From Desulfobacteraceae bacterium (GTDB lineage: Bacteria; Desulfobacterota; Desulfobacteria; Desulfobacterales; Desulfobacteraceae), in NCBI GenBank assembly GCA_024225895.1, contig JAAEMC010000353.1:1-6669 (forward strand): DNA of 6,669 nucleotides, read 5' to 3'. Both the position numbers and the translations under genes were made by a program. Each line of letters begins with the position of its first letter. Positions within the stretch are counted from its first letter, which is position 1. Below the pieces are notes generated by a model. That model did no database searches, was not told the DNA's origin, and saw nothing but the letters and a program-made list of their open reading frames with translations. Positions 1 to 6,264 of the stretch are shown here, in pieces.

Positions 1-47
1 TCTTAATTTCAGGAACTTATCTGCACAGACACCTCTGGTATCCGGGA

Positions 48-76
48 TTGGTATGTTAGTTGCAAATGTTTACAAT
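48..76 (+). promoter_or_regulatory. Possible sigma-70 promoter for the TRAP operon
   Basis: A TTGGTA hexamer (48-53, four of six matches to the -35 consensus) and a TACAAT hexamer (71-76, five of six matches to the -10 consensus) are separated by exactly 17 bases. Transcription would start near 83 and give a 5' leader of about 175 nt before dctP, which would include the hairpin at 212-227. No convincing -24/-12 sigma-54 site was seen in this stretch. Such matches arise easily by chance in AT-rich DNA, so this is only a candidate. Confidence 0.3.
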
Positions 77-154
77 AGCAATGGGACAACAGAGAGAATG
101 GACTGCGGCAACGATCTTTTTTCGTCTTTAAATTTTTGTTCACCAGTCCTTAAG

Positions 155-258
155 CATGGCTTTGAAATTCCTTTTTTGGAATTTGGTTAATAGGATTCAG
201 CAGTAATCGCGCCCGATTTTTTTCGGGAGTACCAAGTATTTACCACTAAGGAGCTGTC
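155..258 (+). promoter_or_regulatory. dctP1 leader, homologous to the dctP2 leader
   Basis: This segment aligns along its length with 3288-3394 upstream of the second dctP. Shared blocks are CATGG..TTT.AATTCC, GGTT.A.A.GGTTCAGC-like sequence, a CGGGAG block, and an almost identical ribosome-binding region ending in GTCATGG. The similarity continues outside the coding region, so the duplication that made the two dctP genes included upstream DNA, or this region is kept for regulation. An AAGGAG Shine-Dalgarno at 248-253 lies 5 nt before the ATG. Confidence 0.55.
212..227 (+). promoter_or_regulatory. Short stem-loop or operator upstream of dctP1
   Basis: CCCGA (212-216) and TCGGG (223-227) form a 5-bp inverted repeat around a T-rich loop, about 20 nt before the Shine-Dalgarno. 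A different but position-equivalent inverted repeat occurs before dctP2 (3346-3361). Preservation of a hairpin with altered sequence suggests an RNA element or a dyad operator. The stem is short, so function is unproven. Confidence 0.35.
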
Positions 259-1263
259 ATGGAAAACTTCAAAAAAAATGCCGTCATTCTAATTATTGGG
301 CTTTTATCCTTTCTTTTCACTTTTAACGGATCTGTTTTCGCCAAAGAAATCGAACTGAAAATGGCGTCCTGGGCCTCCCCAAAACATTTTGCCGGTACTG
401 CCATTAAAAACTGGATTAAGGACGTCAATGAACAGGGAAAAGGAAAAGTTAAAATCAGCCATTATCCCGGCGGCCAGCTTTACGGGCCAAAAGACATGCA
501 CAAAGCCGTGGCAAAGGGAATCGTTGACATGGGCCAGGCCCTCCAGCCCCGGATGATGTCAATGGTGCCGATGTTCCATGGCCTTTACCTTCCGTTTTTA
601 TATGACAATATAGATCAGGCAGCCAAAGCTTATGAAGGCGAATCCAAAGAGATTCTGGACAAGGCTATGGCCAAAAAGAATCTGAAAATGATCTTCCCCA
701 TCTTTAATGATGGTGTCCAGATGTTCAGCAACAAGAAAAACATACAATCCTTAGAAGACCTCAAGGGTATGCGGATCCTGACCACCAGCAACATTGTATC
801 CAAAATCCTGCAAAAAACAGGTGCGGCACCAGATACATCGGTTCCCTTTACCGAGCAATATATGGCACTGAAACGCGGGCTTGCAGACGGAAATACCACT
901 ACTATTATTTCCGGCTATTTCAGGAAAAATTATGAGGTCTGCCAATATATCACCAAAATGGATATGAGTTTTGCCACAAGTCCCATTATCATCAACTTGA
1001 AAAAATGGAACTCATTGCCTGCAGATATCCAGGCAATGATGATTGAAGCCGGAATAAAGCAGGCCCGGTTCAGCCAGGAGTCATCCAAACAATGGCTGGG
1101 TAAATTCACCCAAAACATATCACAGATTGAGGGCGTATCAGTTACGGAACTTTCTGCTGACCAAAGAAACAAAATCAAGGAGTTAAGCCAGGCGCTTTGG
1201 AAGGAATGGGCAGATAAAAACGGCGAGGATGCAAAAAGGCTGGTCCGGATCAATATGAATTAA
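259..1263 (+). CDS. dctP: TRAP transporter substrate-binding protein, DctP family (copy 1)
   Basis: This is the periplasmic binding protein of a tripartite ATP-independent (TRAP) transporter, 334 aa, a normal length for the DctP family. It captures a small organic solute and delivers it to the DctQM membrane pair encoded immediately downstream. A Sec signal peptide is clear: lysines at 5-6, a hydrophobic core at about 8-22, and a SVFA/KE cleavage site after residue 28. The mature protein shows family hallmarks: the ASW.SP.H start, a YPGG.L/A.YGP segment near 69-77, GQALQPRMM near 92-100, and Arg172 in KGMRIL, which matches the conserved arginine that binds the ligand carboxylate in characterised TRAP binding proteins. 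The usual DGQENP-like segment after the conserved Gly-rich turn reads DGNTTT (210-215), so the ligand cannot be assigned. The start is fixed by AAGGAG 5 nt upstream of the ATG and by the signal peptide. It is the first gene of the operon, 21 nt before dctQ. Family assignment is firm; the substrate is unknown. Confidence 0.95.
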   Translation: MENFKKNAVILIIGLLSFLFTFNGSVFAKEIELKMASWASPKHFAGTAIKNWIKDVNEQGKGKVKISHYPGGQLYGPKDMHKAVAKGIVDMGQALQPRMMSMVPMFHGLYLPFLYDNIDQAAKAYEGESKEILDKAMAKKNLKMIFPIFNDGVQMFSNKKNIQSLEDLKGMRILTTSNIVSKILQKTGAAPDTSVPFTEQYMALKRGLADGNTTTIISGYFRKNYEVCQYITKMDMSFATSPIIINLKKWNSLPADIQAMMIEAGIKQARFSQESSKQWLGKFTQNISQIEGVSVTELSADQRNKIKELSQALWKEWADKNGEDAKRLVRINMN

Positions 1264-1284
1264 ATCCACATAATAAGGTGGCCC

Positions 1285-1803
1285 ATGTCCAAGATTCGAA
1301 AAACAAATAATTTGTTCAAAGATTTCATTGATGGTGCAAGCTTTTCAGGAGGCGTCATTGCCTCTTTTTGCCTTCTGTTTATAGCGCTTGCCATATCCTA
1401 TGAGGCATTGATGCGGTATGTTTTTGGCGCCCCCACCATATGGGTGAAGGAGGTCAGTGTCTATTTATGTATTGCCATTGGCTTTTTAGGTGCAGCCTGG
1501 GCATTGAAAACAGAGAGCCATTTTTCCATTACCATTGTAGTGGACCTGCTGAAGCCTCAGAAACAGCGGATTCTTAAAATCATCACCCACACCATGGGTA
1601 TCCTGTATTCCTGTGTTTTTATTTACAAAGGCGTTACAATGGTCATCTTTTCATATCAAATTGAAGATATCAGTTCCGGGCTTCTGGAAGTCCCTTTGTG
1701 GATACCTGAAATACTGCTGCCCTGCGGCGGTTTGCTCCTTGCCCTCCAGTTTTTCAAAAAACTTGTGGAAGAAATCACCTCAAACCCCAAGCAGGAGTTC
1801 TGA
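1285..1803 (+). CDS. dctQ: TRAP transporter small permease subunit, DctQ family
   Basis: This is the small integral-membrane subunit of the TRAP transporter, 172 aa, typical for DctQ. It has four predicted membrane helices at about 22-43, 54-74, 98-121 and 137-157. The family signature spans the first two helices: an E.LMRYVFGAP..W..E stretch (40-56), then LGAAWAL (68-74) and a His at 79 in a loop usually written as G-x-H-I in relatives. DctQ scaffolds the large DctM subunit and helps dock the loaded binding protein. The gene follows dctP1 by 21 nt with an AAGGTGG ribosome-binding site (1275-1281), and its stop lies 2 nt before the dctM start, so the two are probably translationally coupled. 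A +2-frame ORF overlapping its 3' end is only a shadow. Confidence 0.93.
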   Translation: MSKIRKTNNLFKDFIDGASFSGGVIASFCLLFIALAISYEALMRYVFGAPTIWVKEVSVYLCIAIGFLGAAWALKTESHFSITIVVDLLKPQKQRILKIITHTMGILYSCVFIYKGVTMVIFSYQIEDISSGLLEVPLWIPEILLPCGGLLLALQFFKKLVEEITSNPKQEF

Positions 1804-1805
1804 AA

Positions 1806-3143
1806 ATGACATTGACCATCGCAGGCTTCATCATTGTCTTTATTCTGGTTTTGGCCAGTGGGTTTCCCGTGGGATTTGGGATAGGTTTTCTGGCAATGGG
1901 CATTTTGACTTTGAACACCGGGCTTGATATGGGGCTTTCAATCAGCATTGAAAAGGCCTATCACGCATTGGACTCATCTGTGCTTGTGGCACTGCCTCTA
2001 TTTATCTTCACGGCCCAGCTCATATCGGAGACCGGCATGGGCAAGCGGTTGTTCGATGCGGCAAAAACGTTTTTGGGCGGGATTACATCCGGGCTCGGCA
2101 TAGGCACCATCATAAGCTCCGGCTTTTTTGCAGCCATGACAGGTTCCAGTTTTGTGTCTGCATCCACCATGGGACTGATTGCCATTCCCGAATTAAGGAA
2201 GGCAAAATATTCAGACACCCTGATATCTGCAACTATCACTGCCGGTGGCTCTTTGGGCGCCATTATTCCGCCTAGCATCATCCTTATCATCTATGGATTT
2301 CTTACGGATGAATCCATAGGAAAACTTTTTATGGCAGGGATTATCCCCGGCATTATCATGATTTTTTTATATTCTCTGGCCCTGGTCTTTTTGGTGAACA
2401 AAGACCAAAAACGCCTGGTTACATTGGAAAGTGCCAATGGCGCCGCCGCCAATCTTACAGAGCCAAAGACTGTGGCACCCCTTAAAGGAAAATACTTTGT
2501 TCTCAAAGATGCATTTTGGGGCATCATGGCGCCGGTGATTATTTTGGGTGGAATTTATCTGGGGATATTCACGGCATCAGAAGCCGCTGCCGTTTCCGTT
2601 GTTTACTGCATTTTTATCGGCTTTTTCATCTACCGGACCTTAACTTTTAAAAAAATTTTTAACGTTATGCTCAGTTCGGCAAACACATCCTCCATGGTGG
2701 CCATGATTGTGGTGGGGGGCGCCATCATGGGGCATGTGATTGTTTTTGGCCAGATCCCGCAAAACATTTTAGAGATTATTATCTCCATTGATATCCACCC
2801 CATGGTTCTGCTGGTACTGATCAACCTGGCACTTTTTATTCTGGGCATGTTCATGGAAGTCCTTGCCCTTATCTATCTTACCGTTCCGCTGCTCTATCCC
2901 GTAATCCTGCATTTTGAATGGAACAACATCTGGTTTGCCGTTATTTTACTGATCAATGTGAATCTGGCCCTGATCACGCCTCCCATGGGAGGAGTACTCT
3001 ATGTGGTTTCCCAGATCGGCAATATTCCCATTACCACCGTAATAAGGGGCGCCTTGTTCCCAATATCCATTCTGCTTTTTGTTCTGGGCCTTGTGGTTGC
3101 ATTTCCATGGATTTCCACCTGGCTACCCGGATTGATGTCATAA
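1806..3143 (+). CDS. dctM: TRAP transporter large permease subunit, DctM family
   Basis: This is the sodium-coupled transport channel of the TRAP system, 445 aa, slightly longer than the common 425-430. Sequence hallmarks include ALPLFIFTAQLISETGMG in the N-terminal half, the GSS motif at 113-115 followed by a conserved IPELRK segment, and GAIIPPS at about 151-157. The pseudo-symmetric C-terminal counterpart is ITPPMGG (390-396). The repeated Pro-Pro re-entrant motifs match the inverted-repeat elevator fold of this family. About 11-12 hydrophobic segments are visible. A hydrophilic, lysine-containing linker at roughly 197-235 joins the two halves and is a plausible reason for the extra length. 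An AGGAG (1793-1797) inside the end of dctQ serves as ribosome-binding site 8 nt before the ATG. No break or frameshift is seen. It is the only membrane pair for the two dctP genes in this window. Confidence 0.95.
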   Translation: MTLTIAGFIIVFILVLASGFPVGFGIGFLAMGILTLNTGLDMGLSISIEKAYHALDSSVLVALPLFIFTAQLISETGMGKRLFDAAKTFLGGITSGLGIGTIISSGFFAAMTGSSFVSASTMGLIAIPELRKAKYSDTLISATITAGGSLGAIIPPSIILIIYGFLTDESIGKLFMAGIIPGIIMIFLYSLALVFLVNKDQKRLVTLESANGAAANLTEPKTVAPLKGKYFVLKDAFWGIMAPVIILGGIYLGIFTASEAAAVSVVYCIFIGFFIYRTLTFKKIFNVMLSSANTSSMVAMIVVGGAIMGHVIVFGQIPQNILEIIISIDIHPMVLLVLINLALFILGMFMEVLALIYLTVPLLYPVILHFEWNNIWFAVILLINVNLALITPPMGGVLYVVSQIGNIPITTVIRGALFPISILLFVLGLVVAFPWISTWLPGLMS

Positions 3144-3191
3144 ATACTCCCTTTTCTTACCGAGTTCCCACAGTTCTTTTTCATCTTTTAT

Positions 3192-3231
3192 TAAAAAAAT
3201 ATTACTTTTAGTTAATATTTTTTTATTTTTT
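3192..3231 (+). terminator. AT-only inverted repeat with T-run, possible terminator after dctM
   Basis: TAAAAAAATATTA (3192-3204) and its exact reverse complement (3213-3225) form a 13-bp perfect stem around an 8-nt loop, followed by six T residues (3226-3231). The position 48 nt after the dctM stop, with a following T-run, fits a Rho-independent terminator separating dctPQM from dctP2. The stem contains no G-C pair, which makes it weak for a classical terminator. It could instead be an AT-rich promoter-upstream element or protein-binding dyad for dctP2. Confidence 0.4.
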
Positions 3232-3287
3232 CCGATATAAGCATAATTGTAATTGCAAATCTGAACGCCGGTTCATTCGTTTTTGGA

Positions 3288-3394
3288 CATGGTTTTTAAT
3301 TCCGGCATGGGATTACGGTTTACAAGGTTCAGCTTTTGCCGATATCGGGAAAACATTCCCGGGAGCTATTAATTATTACCAAGAAGGAGTTGTC
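3288..3394 (+). promoter_or_regulatory. dctP2 leader, diverged copy of the dctP1 leader
   Basis: This aligns with 155-258 (see that entry) and ends in AAGGAG (3384-3389), 5 nt before the ATG, exactly as in copy 1. Just upstream, TATAAG (3236-3241) and CATAAT (3242-3247) are possible -10 hexamers without a good -35 partner. A 10-bp palindrome CCGATATCGG (3339-3348) overlaps the hairpin listed next. This leader suggests dctP2 can be transcribed from its own promoter even if the upstream repeat terminates the dctPQM transcript. Confidence 0.5.
3346..3361 (+). promoter_or_regulatory. Stem-loop or operator upstream of dctP2
   Basis: CGGGAA (3346-3351), loop AACA, and TTCCCG (3356-3361) make a perfect 6-bp hairpin 22 nt before the Shine-Dalgarno. 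It overlaps the palindrome CCGATATCGG, so two alternative pairings compete. It occupies the same relative place as the CCCGA/TCGGG hairpin of dctP1. A role in translation control, mRNA stability or repressor binding is possible but not shown. Confidence 0.4.
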
Positions 3395-4390
3395 ATGGAA
3401 TTTGTCAAAAAAAGCACTGCTATTCTTTTCTTTTTACTTTTGCCCCTCTTTTTCATCCTCCAGGGATCTGTTTTTGCAGAAGAAATCACTTTAAAACTGG
3501 CCTCCTGGTCCTCCCCGAAACATTTTGCCGGCACTGCCATTGAAAATTGGATCAAAGAAGTTAATGAAAAGGGTGCGGGCAAGGTTAAAATCGATCATTA
3601 TCCCGGGGGCAAGGCCTATGGACCGACAAACATGCACGAGGCCGTGGCAACAGGAGTCATTGATATGGGCCAGGCCCTCCAGCCCCGGATGATGGCCATG
3701 GTTCCCATCTTTCATGCCCTTTATCTGCCCTTTTTCTACGATAATATTGATCAGGCAGCCAAAGCTTATGAAGGGGAATCCAAAGAAATCCTGGACAAGG
3801 CCATGGCCGAAAAAAACCTGAAAATGGTCTTTCCCATTTTCAATGACGGCGTCCAGTTATTCAGCAACAAGAAAAACATAGAATCTGTTGAGGATTTCAA
3901 AGGGATGCGCATTTTGACCACCAGCAGCATTGTATCTAAGATTCTGCAAAAGCTTGGTGCTTCACCTGACACCTCCTTTCCCTTTGTTGAGCAGAAAATG
4001 GCTCTGCAGCAGGGGCTGGCTGATGCCAATACCACCACTATCATTTCCGCTTATTTCAGGAAAAATTATGAGGCGACCCAATACATTACAAAGATGGATA
4101 TGAGTTTTGTCACCTGTCCTGTGATCATCAATTTGGAAAAATGGAAATCCCTGCCCGCCGATGTTCAGACCATGATGCTTAATGCCGGAAACAAACAGGC
4201 TGACTTCAGCCGTGAGTCAGCCAAAGCCTGGCTGGGTAAAATGACAAACGGTATTGCCCAAATAGAGGGCGTATCTGTGACGGAACTGCCTGTTGATGAA
4301 AGAAACAAAATCAAAGAAATCAGCAGGGAATTGTGGAATGAATGGGCAGATCAACACGGCGAGGATGCCAAGCGGTTGATTCGGATATAA
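3395..4390 (+). CDS. TRAP transporter substrate-binding protein, DctP family (copy 2, no cognate permease of its own)
   Basis: This is a second periplasmic DctP-family binding protein, 331 aa, a paralogue of the protein at 259-1263. Gap-free alignment by eye gives about 67 differences in 303 mature residues (roughly 78% identity). The signal peptide ends at the same place (SVFA/EE after residue 28), and the ligand-carboxylate arginine is again Arg172 in KGMRIL. Residues 119-138 and 229-238 are unchanged. Differences cluster near 69-88, 197-211 and 239-286, including Y201 to K, R206 to Q and G211 to A, so ligand preference may differ. The pocket segment reads DANTTT instead of the DGQENP common in the family. 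No dctQ or dctM follows; the next gene, 41 bases on, is a chemoreceptor. It may share DctQM at 1285-3143, or serve as the sensing protein of the chemoreceptor, or both. Family assignment is firm; role and ligand are inferred or unknown. Confidence 0.93.
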   Translation: MEFVKKSTAILFFLLLPLFFILQGSVFAEEITLKLASWSSPKHFAGTAIENWIKEVNEKGAGKVKIDHYPGGKAYGPTNMHEAVATGVIDMGQALQPRMMAMVPIFHALYLPFFYDNIDQAAKAYEGESKEILDKAMAEKNLKMVFPIFNDGVQLFSNKKNIESVEDFKGMRILTTSSIVSKILQKLGASPDTSFPFVEQKMALQQGLADANTTTIISAYFRKNYEATQYITKMDMSFVTCPVIINLEKWKSLPADVQTMMLNAGNKQADFSRESAKAWLGKMTNGIAQIEGVSVTELPVDERNKIKEISRELWNEWADQHGEDAKRLIRI

Positions 4391-4431
4391 TAATCAATTA
4401 AATAACATAATATTTTTGGAGAAATTTGATA

Positions 4432-6153
4432 ATGCTCTTAAACTCTGTTGGAAAGAAAATCTCTATTATCGTATTATTATCATTGGCATCTGTTACGTTT
4501 CTGGTTTTTATAAGTTTAAATTTTTTCGAAAAAATCAATGAGACCGCTTTCATTAAACAGGCAGCACTTAAATACGAAATCATGACAAATCATGCAACCA
4601 TAGCATTTGATCAGTATGTCGAAACCGGAAATGAGGAATATTATGAGAAAATAATGCTGCTGGTTGTCGATATGATGAGGACTGACGGAAGAATAGGCCG
4701 CATCAGGCAGATAATGGAAGAAGAAAACGCCTTTGAAAAAATAACTGAAATTTATACAAAAGAAACAGGGGAAAACGCATCTGTTCCCGATATAGTAAAG
4801 GTAATTAATCTGATCAATGCGTTAGAAGGAAAGCCCCTGCTTGATAAGCTGGTTAACATTACAAATGAAGCACATGTCCTGACATCTGGGTGGAAAAAAA
4901 TCATTGAAACATATCATAAAGAAACCGATCCTGAAAAAAGAGAAAAAATTGCAGGCGAATTTTACGAAAATGAAAGCAAATTCCCTGAAACGCTTAAGCT
5001 TTTTCATGAAGCCATGGGGGAAGTGGCCCAACATTTTTCAGGCCTTATAAAAAAGCTTTTTATCGGTATATGCCTGCTTGCAGGTTTGATAATAGGCGTG
5101 ATTGCTTTTTTCATTACGCGTTCCATTACCAGGCCCTTAAAACAAACAGTATTTTTTGTTCAGAAGGTCTCGGAAGGGGATTTCAGCGACAGTGTTAATA
5201 TCAAAAGCAACGATGAACTTGGAACCATGGTGAATAATGTGAACAGTATGAGCAGTAAACTGCGGGATATGATAAAAGAAATCATATCCGGCATCACCCA
5301 GCTCAATACCTCATCAGGCCGGCTGGAGAATCTTTCCGAACAGGTTTCAAACAGTGCACAGGATAATGCAGATAAGGCCAACACCGTGTCAGTGGCAGCA
5401 GAACAAATGACGGCAAACATAAATTCAGTGGCCTCTGCAATGGAGCAATCCAGTGTGAATGTCAATACAGTTGCCAGTGCAGCAGAAGAAATGACTACCA
5501 CGATCAACGAAATCGCCCAAAACGCTGAGTCCGCCAGGGGGATTACGCTGAACGCCGTGGAAAAGGCAAACGAATCCACAGAAATGATGAATGAGTTAAC
5601 CAGGGCTGCAAAAGAAATAGGCAACGTGGTTGAAACGATCACTGATATTTCCGAACAGGTCAACCTGCTTTCACTGAATGCAACGATTGAAGCGGCAAGA
5701 GCCGGAGAAGCCGGGAAGGGATTTGCCGTTGTTGCCAATGAAATAAAGGATCTTGCAAAGCAGACCTCTGACGCTTCAATGGATATCAAGGCAAAGATTG
5801 ACAATATACAGGAAAGTTCAAAAGGATCTTTGACCAGCATCGAAACAATATCGTCGGTCATCTCAGAAGTAAATGAGATCGTTTCCACCATTGCCTCGGC
5901 AGTTGAAGAGCAGTCCTCGGCCACAAGCGAGATCGCCCAAAATATTTCCCAGGCTTCCGGCGGGATTGAAGATGTCAATGAGAATGTCAGCCGGAGTTCT
6001 GTTGTGGTGGGTGAAATTACAAAAGATATCCTCCTTGTGAACCAGTCATCCAACAATATTTCAGATAAAAGTGGCGAGGTGAAATCAAGTGCGAACGATC
6101 TGTCTCAACTTGCTGAAAGACTCGACGAAATGGTATGCCGGTTTAAAATATAG
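4432..6153 (+). CDS. Methyl-accepting chemotaxis protein (transmembrane chemoreceptor)
   Basis: This is a chemoreceptor of about 573 aa that signals to CheW/CheA. Order of parts: membrane helix 1 (about 10-32); a periplasmic, mainly helical sensor region (about 33-208) with no family motif I recognise, its size compatible with a four-helix-bundle domain; membrane helix 2 (about 209-228); a HAMP domain (about 230-283, conserved Pro235); then a long coiled-coil signalling domain. The hairpin tip is unmistakable: EQVNLLSLNATIEAARAGEA (408-427) followed by GKGFAVVANE. Glu/Gln pairs in AAEQM, ASAMEQ, ASAAEEM and ASAVEEQ contexts are candidate methylation sites. The C-terminus is LDEMVCRFKI, without an NWETF-type CheR/CheB tether. 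I chose ATG at 4432, with GGAGA (4418-4422) 9 nt before it; an in-frame TTG at 4426 would add two residues but sits only 3 nt from that site. It is 41 nt after dctP2 with no terminator visible, so co-transcription is likely. The 298-codon open frame on the opposite strand is a codon-bias shadow. Confidence 0.95.
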   Translation: MLLNSVGKKISIIVLLSLASVTFLVFISLNFFEKINETAFIKQAALKYEIMTNHATIAFDQYVETGNEEYYEKIMLLVVDMMRTDGRIGRIRQIMEEENAFEKITEIYTKETGENASVPDIVKVINLINALEGKPLLDKLVNITNEAHVLTSGWKKIIETYHKETDPEKREKIAGEFYENESKFPETLKLFHEAMGEVAQHFSGLIKKLFIGICLLAGLIIGVIAFFITRSITRPLKQTVFFVQKVSEGDFSDSVNIKSNDELGTMVNNVNSMSSKLRDMIKEIISGITQLNTSSGRLENLSEQVSNSAQDNADKANTVSVAAEQMTANINSVASAMEQSSVNVNTVASAAEEMTTTINEIAQNAESARGITLNAVEKANESTEMMNELTRAAKEIGNVVETITDISEQVNLLSLNATIEAARAGEAGKGFAVVANEIKDLAKQTSDASMDIKAKIDNIQESSKGSLTSIETISSVISEVNEIVSTIASAVEEQSSATSEIAQNISQASGGIEDVNENVSRSSVVVGEITKDILLVNQSSNNISDKSGEVKSSANDLSQLAERLDEMVCRFKI

Positions 6154-6169
6154 CTATATTTGGAGTAAG

Positions 6170-6205
6170 GTATTGGGGATTGGGGTCAAGCCTGATCCCT
6201 GATAC
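6170..6205. repeat. REP-like palindromic hairpin between convergent genes
   Basis: GTATTGGGGAT (6170-6180) can pair along all 11 positions with ATCCCTGATAC (6195-6205), using two G-U wobbles. The enclosed GGGGTCAAGCCTGATCCC (6182-6199) offers a competing 7-bp stem with a 4-nt loop. GGGGTCA-type palindromes of this kind are typical of dispersed intergenic REP elements, often linked to REP-associated tyrosine transposases. Whether it is repeated elsewhere cannot be seen from a single copy. It could also act as a transcription or mRNA-end barrier for the chemoreceptor gene, although no T-run follows directly. Confidence 0.45.
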
Positions 6206-6231
6206 TTATAGAAATTGTTTTCCTTTTCATA

Positions 6232-6261
6232 CCATTGAAAATGATTCATGTGTTTTAATGG
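6232..6261. terminator. Weak hairpin between convergent genes
   Basis: CCATTGAAAA (6232-6241) pairs with TTTTAATGG (6253-6261) as nine base pairs with one bulged G and an 11-nt loop. It lies 3 nt beyond the stop of the minus-strand gene, where a terminator would be expected. The stem is AT-rich and has no clear downstream T-run on either strand, so the call is tentative. Confidence 0.22.
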
Positions 6262-6264
6262 ATT

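Noticed and set aside
2..190. Open frame from the left edge to a TAA at 188-190 (62 codons, plus strand) that could be the C-terminus of an upstream gene
   Set aside because: The translation shows no motif I recognise, its end overlaps the leader shared with dctP2, and an open run of this length in one of six frames is not rare. It would need the sequence left of the window to judge.
930..1253. 107-codon minus-strand ORF inside dctP1
   Set aside because: It is antisense to a well-supported gene with clear family motifs, and the equivalent frame is not kept open over the same stretch in the dctP2 copy.
1613..1927. 104-codon plus-strand ORF bridging dctQ and dctM
   Set aside because: It is out of frame with two strongly supported membrane proteins, has no ribosome-binding site of note and reads as low-complexity shadow sequence.
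2918..3211. 97-codon plus-strand ORF over the end of dctM
   Set aside because: It is a shadow frame of dctM; its Cys/His-rich translation lacks any motif and its start is internal to dctM.
5641..5760. Possible repeat or array in the chemoreceptor gene from recurring Ala/Ser/Glu codons
   Set aside because: The recurrence is the heptad pattern of the MCP coiled coil, not a DNA repeat with fixed units.
5160..6056. 298-codon open frame on the minus strand
   Set aside because: It lies wholly antisense to the chemoreceptor signalling domain; its Ser/Ala/Ile-rich translation is the expected mirror of the Ala/Ser/Glu/Asn-rich coiled-coil codons, and there is no family motif.
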